Below, piece after piece: positions 26,233 to 35,041 of a stretch of 64,000 nucleotides of DNA (positions are counted from its first letter, which is position 1; each line of letters begins with the position of its first letter). This DNA is from Nodosilinea sp. PGN35 (lineage in GTDB: Bacteria; Cyanobacteriota; Cyanobacteriia; Phormidesmidales; Phormidesmidaceae). The notes under the pieces were generated by a model that saw nothing but the letters and a program-made list of their open reading frames with translations, was not told the DNA's origin and made no database searches. The translations under genes and the position numbers were made by a program. Location: positions 1,320,577 to 1,384,576 of the forward strand of contig NZ_JAQKQJ010000010.1 in the NCBI RefSeq assembly GCF_029109325.1, given 5' to 3'.

Positions 26233-28818
26233 ATGGCTGAGTACATTCCCCCTCGCTACAGCGACCCCAACTATCTGGGCTACGACGATTTTGAAAAGCA
26301 GCTGCTCAAACGGGGCATCATTGAGAGCTACTACGAGAAAGCCTACACAGAAGCCGCTGGCGAAGCGTATATCAAAGCAGCCAATCAGCAGGCATTCAAA
26401 TATTCTGAGGCCCGTAGAGCCGTTGCTGAGGCACTGGGCAGTCAGCACACTATTCCCGCCGCCGATGTTGTTGTCCCCCAGGCGGCCCCCGGCGTTGTTT
26501 CCAGCACTGGGGCCAAGGCGATCGCCAGCGCGGCCCGCTCAACTGGTGCACAGTCGGCCCGCGTGCTCAAAACAGCGGCTGAACAAACGGCCATGGAACT
26601 GGCCACCAATCCTAAGACTGTCGCGGCGGCCCTGCCAATGGTTGGGGCTGTGGCTGCTGGTGTCTTTGAGGCGGCGGGGAGTCGGGCAGCGGGGCGATCG
26701 TGGGGGGATTCTGTCTCTCGGGGCATAGGTGGTGCAGTTGGCGGCACGTTTGGGGCAAATGCGGGAGCCGCCGCCGCCGCCGCTGGGGGGTTCAACCCCG
26801 TGCCTTCTGCGGCAGCGGTTGTTGGTGGGGCACTCGTCGGGGAGCGGGCGGGTGCTGCTGCTGGCTCGGTGGTGTGGAGCGGCATTACTGGCCGAGTTCC
26901 AGGCACTATTCCCTGGGCTTTTAGAAAAGTGCTGGATCGCCTCCCCAACCCCTTTGGCCGTGAAGATAGAGGCGATGATTTACCAGCTGAAAACCCTACA
27001 TTCAAACAGCAGGGAGAGGATGTTTTATCAGCCCCCCCCTTCACGGGCGGGCAAAGCTCTGGGGTCGGCTATTACGTCACCTATCAATGGAACAGCGTAG
27101 GGGTGGGTGGACAAACCCTAGAGCCCCCCATCATCCAGACAGCAATTGCTGGCGGCAGCGGTTTTCCTGGGCCGATCAGAGGGGTCGAAATTAGAGGCGT
27201 GCAAGGTGCTCTCAGTTTCATACTTCGCTATGGTCAGGGGCAAGAGGCCGAGCTTAGAAATAGTTCAGCAAGCCAAGGTGATTACAGAAACGCCAAAATC
27301 GTTTCTGTGTCGAGGGCTGACGGCCTCCCCGACACAGGCGGCAATCCCTCAGGCGAAACTGCGCCTCGACCTGAAACCGCGCCTCGACCCAGATCGCCTA
27401 TCTATACTCCCCAACCCGCCCGGCCCAGCAATACTCCACCGGCATCAAACCCAGCCACACCCAACCCCCCAGCGTCGCCCGGCGATCTAGAGGAAACGCC
27501 GCGCCCATTTGCTCCTACTCGCACTCCGGGAGGCAGTCCGGCCCCCTCTCCTGTGGAGCCAGCCGAGCCCAAACCTGTTTCGCCCCTGGGCAGCTCCAGC
27601 ACAGTTCCTAATCCATCTAGCAGCACCAATCCGGCTCGCAGTGATAGTGCTAGTAGTGCCCCGGCTACTCCGGCCCGCGATACCGATAAAGACACCGGCA
27701 CAATCAAAATTGGCAACCCAGAAAACAGCGGGCAAATCTTCAAAATTCCTGGCTACCCCGACCTAAACCCAGGTGAAACACTTGAGCTAGAAGATACCGA
27801 AAGCAATCGGGCGATCGTTCGCGCCATCTACGCCGCCTTGGCCGGAACAATTGTTGGGGGCGGCATTATTGCGGCGAGGAAAGTTGCTGAGGTCAATAAA
27901 ACCTCGACTACTCCAATACAACCACCCAAAGCACCGCCGCCCCAGAATCCGCCCGACACTGGCTGTCGGTGTAATAATCCGGTTCTCTCTAAACTGGATG
28001 AATTTGAGAAAAAGTTAGGCTTAAACAATATTGTTAGCGGTGCTGGCGATGCTTCTGTAATGGCCTACCTGCAAAAGATGCAGGCGTTTGCCGAAAAAGC
28101 CTGGCGGGCAACTCAAATGCAAAAAGTGTTGGACGTGCTGACATTTATCGGCGTCATGCACAACGTTTCAATGCTGAGTCGTGATGTGGGCGAGACTTTT
28201 ATGGAGTTGGTAGGTCAGGGTATTCAAGCTGCTGGCATTCGAGATGAAGAAGGCGATGTAATTGACGTGCCCGAGGTAATTGGAGATGCTACCGAGAGCT
28301 TTTTAAGACGAGTTTTGGGCAGCGATCGCTACGACGGTATCAACGAAGCGTGGAACAAGGCCAATCGAATTGTTAGCAGCGCTAGCGCAATAATTTGGAC
28401 TGTTCGCAGCATCAGCGACGCATCTCTAGACCTGATGGAATGGATCGGCGAGAACACGGGCCGCATCGGCAATGCTCTAAAACGATGGGGAGTAGTGGGA
28501 GAGCGAGACTACCCCTGGATGAGCGAATCGGCCAAGGCTCAGCACCGCCTGAGGAACCGTTTTTCTCGACTTACAGACACTTTAGACAATGTAGAAGACC
28601 GGATCTCTAACCTAACTGTAGCCACCTCCGCAGCAATTGAAATTCAAGAGGAATTTAATGAGTTAGGAGAAAACTGGGGTCGGTTCAAAGAATCTGTCGA
28701 AGAAGGTGTGCCCGACCCCTGGTTAGACAACCTCCCCCTAAAAGCGGCTTATGACGAAGCCAAAGAGGCTTCTAGCGATATTCCCGATGTTCCGCCCTCT
28801 GCTTCTCAAAAAGGTTAA
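26233..28818 (+). CDS. Large Ala/Gly- and Pro-rich structural-type protein
   Basis: The 861-residue protein has four visible regions. First is a charged helical N-terminus (1-75). Next is a long Ala/Gly-rich membrane-active stretch with glycine-zipper spacing (about 95-225). Then comes a Pro/Ser/Thr-rich linker (about 370-490), followed by a hydrophobic helix ('YAALAGTIVGGGIIAARK', about 530-550) and a helical C-terminal 300 residues. The mix of membrane-penetrating and helical parts resembles phage tape-measure or DNA-ejection (pilot) proteins. No homologue is recognised, so this is inference. It has normal cyanobacterial codon use. Confidence 0.55.
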   Translation: MAEYIPPRYSDPNYLGYDDFEKQLLKRGIIESYYEKAYTEAAGEAYIKAANQQAFKYSEARRAVAEALGSQHTIPAADVVVPQAAPGVVSSTGAKAIASAARSTGAQSARVLKTAAEQTAMELATNPKTVAAALPMVGAVAAGVFEAAGSRAAGRSWGDSVSRGIGGAVGGTFGANAGAAAAAAGGFNPVPSAAAVVGGALVGERAGAAAGSVVWSGITGRVPGTIPWAFRKVLDRLPNPFGREDRGDDLPAENPTFKQQGEDVLSAPPFTGGQSSGVGYYVTYQWNSVGVGGQTLEPPIIQTAIAGGSGFPGPIRGVEIRGVQGALSFILRYGQGQEAELRNSSASQGDYRNAKIVSVSRADGLPDTGGNPSGETAPRPETAPRPRSPIYTPQPARPSNTPPASNPATPNPPASPGDLEETPRPFAPTRTPGGSPAPSPVEPAEPKPVSPLGSSSTVPNPSSSTNPARSDSASSAPATPARDTDKDTGTIKIGNPENSGQIFKIPGYPDLNPGETLELEDTESNRAIVRAIYAALAGTIVGGGIIAARKVAEVNKTSTTPIQPPKAPPPQNPPDTGCRCNNPVLSKLDEFEKKLGLNNIVSGAGDASVMAYLQKMQAFAEKAWRATQMQKVLDVLTFIGVMHNVSMLSRDVGETFMELVGQGIQAAGIRDEEGDVIDVPEVIGDATESFLRRVLGSDRYDGINEAWNKANRIVSSASAIIWTVRSISDASLDLMEWIGENTGRIGNALKRWGVVGERDYPWMSESAKAQHRLRNRFSRLTDTLDNVEDRISNLTVATSAAIEIQEEFNELGENWGRFKESVEEGVPDPWLDNLPLKAAYDEAKEASSDIPDVPPSASQKG

Positions 28819-28821
28819 ATC

Positions 28822-29673
28822 ATGCCCAACCCCGACTACCCCAGCGTTCCTCAGTCTATGCCGGAAGAGGATTTACAAACGGTCATTCGCCGCTGGCAAA
28901 ATCGTGAACTACGCGAATATTTCTCAGATTTTGGCGTTGATAACAATTGGGATCCTGACCTGACCACGCCCCGAGGAAAGCTAGCTAACGTGCTGCGCCA
29001 CGCTGACGAAGACACCTACATGATCACAATGCTGAAATGCTGGTTTTTTGAGCACATCAAAAGTCAAACTTACCGCGTGCCCTACTACGGCATTCCGGTC
29101 AGCAGCTTTCAGGAGAGCCGCAAATTTCAGCCTCAAATCAAGCTTTACTTCCAAGAGGATCTGGAAGACGTCGAACCAGGGTACCCACCAGTGGCAGGCG
29201 AAATTGGCTTTCGGCTGATGAACTACACCACCACCAGCCTGACGCCGAGCGCTGCCGAGATTCTAGCCAACCGGGTGCGGATCGCCTTTGGTGACGGCGG
29301 GCGGGGCTACCTGTGGCGCAAAGGCAAAGACATGGCTACCTACACCGACTGGGGCAAAGGCTATCAGTTGCAGCTACTCATCCGATCGAAAGCGGAAGCA
29401 CGCGAGGTCATCAATAAAGTCCTCGACATCCAAAACGATGCTCCTGACTGGAAGAAGATGAATTACAGCGAGAATGAAGAACCAATGGAGGCTTACCCCA
29501 CTATTCCTGACCGCGAGATGATTTACGGCGAGCTTCGCCGCGAGGCCCGCCGTCGCCCTGTGGCTAGCTGCCGGTTCCAATACGCCCTGCTGCACCTGCA
29601 CGGCGTGGCTGCTCCCATCGTGCTTTACGACCGCTCCTACACCTACAGCACGGCTCTGGTGACGGCAAACTAG
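28822..29673 (+). CDS. Phage-like element protein, unknown (283 aa)
   Basis: A soluble alpha/beta protein with no recognised motif. Notable segments are 'GEIGFRLMNYTTTSLTPSAAEILANRVRIAFG' and 'WGKGYQLQLLIRSKAEAREVINKVLD'. It starts three bases after the 861-residue gene and continues the same operon. Position suggests a virion or assembly component. The sequence alone does not decide. Confidence 0.6.
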   Translation: MPNPDYPSVPQSMPEEDLQTVIRRWQNRELREYFSDFGVDNNWDPDLTTPRGKLANVLRHADEDTYMITMLKCWFFEHIKSQTYRVPYYGIPVSSFQESRKFQPQIKLYFQEDLEDVEPGYPPVAGEIGFRLMNYTTTSLTPSAAEILANRVRIAFGDGGRGYLWRKGKDMATYTDWGKGYQLQLLIRSKAEAREVINKVLDIQNDAPDWKKMNYSENEEPMEAYPTIPDREMIYGELRREARRRPVASCRFQYALLHLHGVAAPIVLYDRSYTYSTALVTAN

Positions 29674-29680
29674 GCTCGTA

Positions 29681-29717
29681 ATTGTAGGAAAGGTTAAACC
29701 TTTCCGGGAATTGAAAC
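29681..29717 (+). repeat. Solitary CRISPR-repeat-like sequence
   Basis: A 37-nt segment contains a 7-bp hairpin (29687-29693 with 29699-29705) and ends in ATTGAAAC. That is the length, internal palindrome and 3' end typical of cyanobacterial CRISPR repeats. It stands alone in a 94-nt non-coding gap of the phage-like operon. It could instead be a simple attenuator hairpin, although no T tract follows. Confidence 0.3.
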
Positions 29718-29767
29718 TGATCAATTTTGATGGCTAAAACTGGTGCAGACGTTTTATAGGGGGCCGT

Positions 29768-30292
29768 ATGGGCAGCCGACCAAGGAATTTTTGGGTATTG
29801 CGCGGTGCGCGCGGTGTTGAGGCCCGCGATCGCCTGATCGACTATTACAAGGGGACATTGACTCGAGAGAGCAAAATTGGCCAAGGCGACCCCCGTCCCG
29901 ACTTTGTAAATCTCTACTTGGATCCGTTTTCTCTGCCGCTGGCCACCGATCACACCATGCGCGACACGGCCTTGGCCCCGGCCTGGAATACCCTGCGGGC
30001 GATCGCCCCTACTCAGCAGCACGTAACCGCCACCCTGGGGACTGACACTCCTGTGCGCGTTAAGTCCTACAAGGCTCCGCGCATCACCCGCATCCAGCTG
30101 GATCGTACGGGCACCCTGAAGCGCTCAGAGATCACCAACCTGCAATACCTGAAGTATGACCATACTTCGATGTCCATCCCTTTCGGCAAAAACCTGACCA
30201 ACGACACCGTTGCGGGTGTGGCCGCTGAGCTGATCGCTGCCTACACCACGGCCCCCGGCTTCTCCGCTCGACTGATTCCTGAGCGGGCCTAA
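29768..30292 (+). CDS. Phage-like element protein, unknown (174 aa)
   Basis: A mixed-charge soluble protein ('VKSYKAPRITRIQLDRTGTLKRSEITNLQYLKYD') with a hydrophobic C-terminus. No domain was recognised. It is in line with the preceding structural-type genes and is followed 9 bp later by the next gene. It could be a small virion protein. Confidence 0.6.
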   Translation: MGSRPRNFWVLRGARGVEARDRLIDYYKGTLTRESKIGQGDPRPDFVNLYLDPFSLPLATDHTMRDTALAPAWNTLRAIAPTQQHVTATLGTDTPVRVKSYKAPRITRIQLDRTGTLKRSEITNLQYLKYDHTSMSIPFGKNLTNDTVAGVAAELIAAYTTAPGFSARLIPERA

Positions 30293-30301
30293 GGGAGTAG
30301 C

Positions 30302-30604
30302 ATGGCTGACTTTTTAGAGCCACTGCTGCCCATCGTTAACTCTGACCCGGACATGAGCCGGGCGGAGTTGACCCAGGCCTGCGAGGATGCCTTGCTGCGG
30401 GCCAAGGTGTTAGAGGACTACCTCCGAGGCGATCGCCCCGAGGATGACTTCAACGACCTGCTGAGAGAGGAGCGCTGGGACGTAGACGCCTACTGGCGAA
30501 ATGCAGAATGCGCCGTAGACAGCTTTATTCAAGCCGGAATTGTGCCGGAAGCGTTGGAGTTTTTAGACAGTGGGCTGGTCATCCCTCGGTACGGTAACGC
30601 CTAG
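30302..30604 (+). CDS. Small acidic protein of the phage-like operon
   Basis: The 100-residue, strongly acidic and helical protein ('DYLRGDRPEDDFNDLLREERWDVDAYWRN') has a GGGAG ribosome-binding site just before its ATG. Its size and position resemble head-tail connector or assembly factors, but no family is recognised. Confidence 0.6.
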   Translation: MADFLEPLLPIVNSDPDMSRAELTQACEDALLRAKVLEDYLRGDRPEDDFNDLLREERWDVDAYWRNAECAVDSFIQAGIVPEALEFLDSGLVIPRYGNA

Positions 30605-30956
30605 CTTCGACTGGCGATTTTACCCTCAGCCCTGCATTGGGACGGCAGCTATCCGCATCACCCAAACCTACACTCCTGGTGAAGTGACATGGCGTAACCG
30701 CCTATATTTGGCCGAGTTCTACGGCACCCCAGACGGAGAAACCCGCTTTTTACGAACCATCCGCGCCGGTACCACTCCTGAAGTGCACGAGCTGCGAGTG
30801 CCGGAGGCGTTGGAAGCGGCAGGCTATATCCTCAGGCATTTTGCCATTCGCCACAATTGGAACGGAGTCTCAGAGGTGGCTAACTGGCGAGTTACCCTGT
30901 CTGAATTTCTGGGTGAGACGGATGCAGATGTGACCTTTGACGGTGGGGAGTATTGA
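30570..30956 (+). CDS. Phage-like operon protein with overlapping GTG start
   Basis: The start appears to be GTG at 30570, overlapping the previous gene by 35 bp. The 128-residue product is beta-rich with many aromatic residues ('FDWRFYPQPCIGTAAIRITQTYTPGEVTWRNRLYLAEFYG'). Its stop codon overlaps the next ATG (TGATG). It may be a tail or baseplate component from context. A later start is possible. Confidence 0.55.
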   Translation: MGWSSLGTVTPSFDWRFYPQPCIGTAAIRITQTYTPGEVTWRNRLYLAEFYGTPDGETRFLRTIRAGTTPEVHELRVPEALEAAGYILRHFAIRHNWNGVSEVANWRVTLSEFLGETDADVTFDGGEY

Positions 30957-31735
30957 TGAGCCGATACAGGATTCGCAGAACTCCCAACAGCGGGCCGCCC
31001 GAGGGCCTTTTATTTGGCGAGCTGGCTTACAGCGACGGCGACCAGCAGCTCTATGTCGGCAGGCCCTCACCGGCTCCCCCGGCCACCTTTGGCGGCAACC
31101 CCACCGACTACGGCCCGGCGATCGCCACCCTCACCACCAGCGACGCGGCCCAGGCCGCCGCCCTCGCCACCCTCCAGGCGCAGACCGTGACCTACGGCTT
31201 TACCTACGACCAACAGGATGAGCCCTCATCCCCAGCGGTTGGGAGCACATGGCGTGAGCGTTCCTCCGGCGGGCTGATTGTGGCTGAATGGGAATGGAGC
31301 GGGAGTCTGTGGCTGAGCATCAGAACATTTAGTAGGCCATTTACGGTGCTGGCAAGCGGCAATACGTTTACGGCTGTTGCTGTCACGGCTGAACTGCTAG
31401 ATCCGGCAGGGGCATATCTGTACATGGGCTTTAGAGGCACCGCCTGGGCAAACGCGCTCACTAACAGTAGTAATTACTGGCAGCTGAGAGCACAGGCAAA
31501 CCGTCGCAGCCCAAGCTCTGACTCAGTTACGGACGGCAATGCCTATGTAACGCTGGCCAACGCCACTCCCGCTACGGTGAATGTCGAGGGGCAGTCTGTT
31601 GTAAATCTGCAAGCCAGTGAGGTGTTCCAGTACCCCAGTGGACTTGTTGGGTTCAGACTGTGGGCTCAGATGGTGGGAGCACCAGGATCACTGCGACTGA
31701 TTCTCTCAATTCTGTACAGGAGGGTTCGCGGATGA
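30956..31735 (+). CDS. Tail-fibre-like protein
   Basis: The N-terminus 'MSRYRIRRTPNSG', followed by 'GELAYSDGDQQLYVG', matches the mtd/tail-fibre N-terminal pattern found in many phage receptor-binding proteins (RIKR...GELAYN..DN.LYIG). The remaining 210 residues are beta-rich, with a middle linker of Ala/Thr repeats. The start at 30956 is coupled to the previous stop. It is the clearest virion-type gene in the block. No reverse transcriptase or template repeat for a diversity-generating system was seen nearby. Confidence 0.75.
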   Translation: MSRYRIRRTPNSGPPEGLLFGELAYSDGDQQLYVGRPSPAPPATFGGNPTDYGPAIATLTTSDAAQAAALATLQAQTVTYGFTYDQQDEPSSPAVGSTWRERSSGGLIVAEWEWSGSLWLSIRTFSRPFTVLASGNTFTAVAVTAELLDPAGAYLYMGFRGTAWANALTNSSNYWQLRAQANRRSPSSDSVTDGNAYVTLANATPATVNVEGQSVVNLQASEVFQYPSGLVGFRLWAQMVGAPGSLRLILSILYRRVRG

Positions 31736-32130
31736 TTACCATCACCACCGCTGACGCCATCATCCACACCCTGGAGTCCCCCGAGGCGATCGCCGACATC
31801 CCCAGTCCCAACACCCGCGCCGCCCTCCAAGCCGCCTACGATGCCGGGCACTGGGAGCTCTACGAGCCACCCCAGGCCGAGCCCGAGCCACTGCCCCCCG
31901 ACTGGCCCGCCTTCCGCCTGGCACTGCTGCAATCGGCCAGCTTCCGCCTCTGGAGCGAGGCTTTACCGGCGACCTGGAGGGAAGATCTAAAGCTGGCCGC
32001 GATCGCCGCCAACGCCGAGGCCCTCCAGAGCATCTATACCCACTGCACAACGCTCCATTCCCCCGGCCACACCGCCGCCACCGAGTGGCAGCAGGTCGCC
32101 GACCACCACCGCATCCCCATCACCTTCTAA
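31732..32130 (+). CDS. Tail-assembly-like protein downstream of the fibre gene
   Basis: The start was placed at 31732, overlapping the fibre stop codon (ATGA), giving 132 residues. The protein has an acidic Pro-rich middle and a helical C-terminus ('WPAFRLALLQSASFRLWSEAL'). That segment and the position after a fibre gene recall tail-fibre assembly chaperones or phage 'DUF' fibre partners. The function is inferred. Confidence 0.6.
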   Translation: MITITTADAIIHTLESPEAIADIPSPNTRAALQAAYDAGHWELYEPPQAEPEPLPPDWPAFRLALLQSASFRLWSEALPATWREDLKLAAIAANAEALQSIYTHCTTLHSPGHTAATEWQQVADHHRIPITF

Positions 32131-32132
32131 CC

Positions 32133-32297
32133 ATGCCTGAACTACTCATCCCCATCGCCGCCATCGCCCTGGTGACCATTCTCGCCGCTGGTGGCCTGGC
32201 GGTCGCAGGCGATCGCTCCAAGTTTCCGGGCCGCCGCCAGGGCGGTGGCAGCCAGAGCAGCGCCGCCGACATCGAGCAGGTAGACGATGCCGATTGA
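32133..32297 (+). CDS. 54-residue membrane protein
   Basis: The start was chosen at 32133, two bases after the previous stop. One strong transmembrane helix (residues 4-25) is followed by a basic then acidic polar tail. It overlaps the next gene by 11 bp. Position after the tail-fibre genes makes a holin or spanin-type lysis role possible, but not shown. Confidence 0.6.
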   Translation: MPELLIPIAAIALVTILAAGGLAVAGDRSKFPGRRQGGGSQSSAADIEQVDDAD

Positions 32298-32592
32298 AGT
32301 CTGGCTGCCGCTATTTCTAACGGTGGTGTCAGCGGCGGTCTACTCGGCCCGCTCGGTGGCCACCCAGGGCGCGCGCGCCGTCGAGCTGCTCACCCAACTC
32401 AAAGAAAAGGTTTCGATCTGCCAGGTGGGCATTGAGGCGCTGCGGATGGTCGATACCGACACCAGCAACCGCATGGGTGACCTGGAGCAGAAGGTAGAAG
32501 ACCTGGAGCGCTATTTGGAGCTGGCCAGCGCTGGCCAGTACCCCCACCCCTACACCCCTCGGGGGAAGGGGAAACGCCCCCCTAAGCCCTAG
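32287..32592 (+). CDS. Membrane-anchored coiled-coil protein
   Basis: The 101-residue product has an N-terminal hydrophobic helix ('VWLPLFLTVVSAAVYSA'), a coiled-coil middle ('RMGDLEQKVEDLERYLELA') and a basic Pro-rich tail. It is the last gene of the rightward operon and its 3' end overlaps a convergent gene by 4 bp. It is a candidate lysis-cassette partner of the preceding membrane protein. Confidence 0.6.
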   Translation: MPIEVWLPLFLTVVSAAVYSARSVATQGARAVELLTQLKEKVSICQVGIEALRMVDTDTSNRMGDLEQKVEDLERYLELASAGQYPHPYTPRGKGKRPPKP

Positions 32593-33668
32593 CGCCGCCG
32601 GGGCTTCCGCCAGCCGTCGATCATCGCCAGCACCTCAGCGTGCGATCGCCCCTCGACGTGCACCGCCTGGTGAACCCGGTAGGCACGGTTGGCCACCACC
32701 AACCGGGTGAGGGCACCGCCGGGAATGTGACGCACGCCTTCCAACTTCCACCCCCGGCCCCAGCGGTATCGGTAGTAGGTTTTGCCCTTGCTGGCGTAGG
32801 GGCCGCACTCTGACCAGAAATCGCTAGAACGTCGAGAATTGGCTATGTCGGAAATAATTCCGTCGAGCGCCACCGGATTCCGACAAAAGACCTGATCCTC
32901 TATGTCGGAAAGGTCGGCAAAATCGCTGAAACCCTCTGAAATCGCTATGTCGGAAACACTATCGGAATTTCCGACAGCAGAGGGCGCGATCGCACTACTC
33001 CCTATGTCGGAATCGCTGAAACCCTCTGAAATCAGTATGTCGGACGGATTCTCGCGGGGGCCTTCGAGCGCCGCCGCGATAGGTGGCCATGGGTAGACGT
33101 TCGCCACCGTGCCCCCCGGCTCCATCAGCCAGAGGTGATCGTCGGTAGTACCTCGGTGGTACACCACCATGGCGCGGCCCTGGTAAGCGATCGTCTCCCC
33201 GGCGGCGGGCTTGGGGGGCACCGCCTGGGCCTGGGCCAAAAACCAGTCGTTGATCACCAGGGTATCGACCACCTCTTTGAGTTCGCCGTCCACAACTATG
33301 GACGTGCGGGTGCTGGCCAGGTCGGTGGACACCACCGTGAAGCGGTGCCAGCCGATGATGCCGTAGTAGGTCATGGGCAGCCACACCACGGCCCCCACCT
33401 CCAGGGCCGGGCCGTCGCCATCGATGGCCGAAAATGCAGTCAGAATGGGCAAATCATCGTGTGACAGTTGGCCGCTGCTCGCGTGCCGCGCCTGGTGCGC
33501 CAGCTGCCCAGCGCCGGACGCTGCAACCATTGGCAAATCGTCATTCTTTGCTGTCGGAGACGAATCGGCCCCCTTGTGACAGTTGCCGCCACAGTCGGCG
33601 GTGCAGTACCACCCGGCGGGGTCATCGAGGGAGGGCACCGCGTGGGGGCAATCAGGTGCGATCGTCAT
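32589..33668 (-). CDS. Cys-containing element protein with internal ISEGFSD repeats
   Basis: The N-terminus has a possible zinc-binding cluster (CPH, then CTADCGGNC). The middle (about 205-265) has repeated SDI.ISEGFSD motifs encoded by a partly exact DNA repeat. The C-terminus is basic and aromatic ('KTYYRYRWGRGWKLEGVRHI'). No known family. It is the last gene of a leftward group with the HNH nuclease gene and overlaps the next gene by 17 bp, so it was probably co-transcribed. A nucleic-acid-binding role would fit the basic tail. Confidence 0.6.
   Translation of the reverse strand: MTIAPDCPHAVPSLDDPAGWYCTADCGGNCHKGADSSPTAKNDDLPMVAASGAGQLAHQARHASSGQLSHDDLPILTAFSAIDGDGPALEVGAVVWLPMTYYGIIGWHRFTVVSTDLASTRTSIVVDGELKEVVDTLVINDWFLAQAQAVPPKPAAGETIAYQGRAMVVYHRGTTDDHLWLMEPGGTVANVYPWPPIAAALEGPRENPSDILISEGFSDSDIGSSAIAPSAVGNSDSVSDIAISEGFSDFADLSDIEDQVFCRNPVALDGIISDIANSRRSSDFWSECGPYASKGKTYYRYRWGRGWKLEGVRHIPGGALTRLVVANRAYRVHQAVHVEGRSHAEVLAMIDGWRKPRRR
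32921..33033. repeat. Duplicated 23-nt coding repeat, period 90
   Basis: Two exact 23-nt copies (32921-32943 and 33011-33033) are each followed by TATGTCGGA. Further TATGTCGGA copies lie at about 32844 and 32901. They encode the ISEGFSD motifs of the surrounding gene. Confidence 0.75.
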
Positions 33669-33891
33669 CTTTCAGCACCGCTTCGGTGAGTAGGACTAGA
33701 AACAGCTCTCGATAGCGCTGGGGGATGTGCTGCATCTGCACCAGGGTATGCTGCACCATGAGCGCAATCACCTGGTGGCGCTGCTGCTCCTGGCTCATCC
33801 CCAGCTCGGTCATTTTGTCGATGATCTCATCGACCAGGCGGTCGGCCTGGCCCTCGGTGAAGAGGTCGGTCTGGTGGTAGTGCTTAACCAT
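33652..33891 (-). CDS. Small helical protein next to HNH nuclease
   Basis: The start at 33891 overlaps the 3' end of the HNH gene by 8 bp. The 79-residue product is helical and Gln-rich ('MSQEQQRHQVIALMVQHTLVQMQHI') with an acidic C-terminus. No family is recognised. The operon-like overlaps on both sides support its reality. Confidence 0.6.
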   Translation of the reverse strand: MVKHYHQTDLFTEGQADRLVDEIIDKMTELGMSQEQQRHQVIALMVQHTLVQMQHIPQRYRELFLVLLTEAVLKDDDRT

Positions 33892-34246
33892 GGTCGTCTT
33901 CCAGTAGGGGCAGCTGGCCAAAATACTCCCGCTTGCGCCGCCGGTTGCCCTGGCGGTGAGGCGTGTCGTGGCGCAGGTGGCAGGGCGAACAGAGCGCCGC
34001 CAGGTTGGTCGGGTCATCGTTGCCGGGCAGCTGATCGAGGTGAGCTACCGTCAGCGTGAACCGCCCCCGCTTGTGCAGCTCCAGGCCCCACCCCAAGGCA
34101 AAGACGCGATCGCCCAGCTCTGACCAACTCTCCCCAGGCCGACGGCAGGGGCGATCGCACTGCTGGCACTGCCAACCGGCGGCATCTTTCAGCGCCCTGG
34201 CCCGCTGCGGCCAGTCGTCAGAGTAGCGATCTCGAATAATGGGCAT
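33884..34246 (-). CDS. HNH endonuclease
   Basis: The 120-residue protein has zinc-type Cys pairs (Cys27/Cys30 and Cys86/Cys89) and the HNH core: His69 in 'VAHLDQLPGNDDPTNL', Asn81, and 'CSPCHLRHD' with His90 and His93. Phage HNH enzymes of this size often help DNA packaging or act as homing nucleases. It leads a leftward three-gene group. No large terminase is seen nearby, so a packaging role is unproven. Confidence 0.88.
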   Translation of the reverse strand: MPIIRDRYSDDWPQRARALKDAAGWQCQQCDRPCRRPGESWSELGDRVFALGWGLELHKRGRFTLTVAHLDQLPGNDDPTNLAALCSPCHLRHDTPHRQGNRRRKREYFGQLPLLEDDHG

Positions 34247-34275
34247 GTTTAACGTACAGAGCGCAAGTTGATGAA

Positions 34276-34899
34276 ATGGACTGGTATTTAATAGCGGGTT
34301 ACACGATCGTTGGTGTTTTCACCACCTGGTGGCAGCTGCACGATAAGGCATACAGAGAGGGCAAAGTAGCTCATCCGTTTTTCAGCTGGGGCAGCAAACC
34401 AAAACCAAAACTGAAGGCCACACCAAGCCCCAAGCACGTTAGAGCGCCCGTCTTTAGAACAGAGCTACCGACTGGGGTAACTGTCATCGGTGGCAAGGCT
34501 GCTTACCGGAGCGATCGCCCGGCTGCGCCCCTGGCCCCAGATGCTGTGAGCTGGAAAACTTTGCCAACGCCCCCGGCGGAGCCATCGACAACAATAGAGT
34601 TCAAAGCATCGCCTGAACCTGAAGCCCCCTCACCGGCTGCGCCCCAGCCAAACCCCAATCAGCCGCCGCCACCGTCGATCATGCCGTTGCCGAAGGCCTA
34701 CGCCAGGCCGAAGCCGTTAGAGCCGCCACGCAGGGCTCTGGAGGTGCCCACGGCCCTGCTGACGAAGCTCGATCGCTACACCTACGACCGGGAAACCTCG
34801 AACCGCCTGGTGATGAAGGTTGCCCACGACAACCCCGGCAAAGATGGCCGCTGGTGTGCCGAAAAGGCGCTGTGGGACATCGAGCGCGATCGCTACTGA
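34276..34899 (+). CDS. Membrane-anchored Pro-rich protein with C-terminal helical domain
   Basis: The 207-residue protein has a transmembrane helix at the N-terminus, a long Pro/Ala/Lys-rich linker (45-150) and a compact C-terminal domain ('LDRYTYDRETSNRLVMKVA' then 'WCAEKALWDIERDRY'). I recognise similar 'NPG...W..EK...DLERDR' tails in cyanobacterial plasmid and mobile-element proteins, without a known function. A perfect HIP1 palindromic terminator follows. Confidence 0.6.
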   Translation: MDWYLIAGYTIVGVFTTWWQLHDKAYREGKVAHPFFSWGSKPKPKLKATPSPKHVRAPVFRTELPTGVTVIGGKAAYRSDRPAAPLAPDAVSWKTLPTPPAEPSTTIEFKASPEPEAPSPAAPQPNPNQPPPPSIMPLPKAYARPKPLEPPRRALEVPTALLTKLDRYTYDRETSNRLVMKVAHDNPGKDGRWCAEKALWDIERDRY

Positions 34900-34992
34900 G
34901 CAACCCTGCATACATGATTGCAGCGACATCCTTTTGTCCGCTGAGCCGTCATTCTCTAGAGACAAGTAAAACTTTTTGGGAGGTTTACCGTT

Positions 34993-35040
34993 CAAAAGAA
35001 AGCCCCAGGGGTGCGATCGCACCCCTGGGGCTTTCTTTTG
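34993..35040. terminator. 48-nt perfect palindromic bidirectional terminator
   Basis: Two 24-nt arms are exactly complementary and centred on GCGATCGC, with GC-rich inner and A/T-rich outer parts. It lies between the converging genes ending at 34899 and 35042 and can serve both. Confidence 0.85.
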
Positions 35041-35041
35041 C

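Noticed and set aside
30956..31735. Diversity-generating retroelement suggested by the mtd-like fibre N-terminus
   Set aside because: No reverse transcriptase, template repeat or variable repeat with adenine substitutions was seen in the window.
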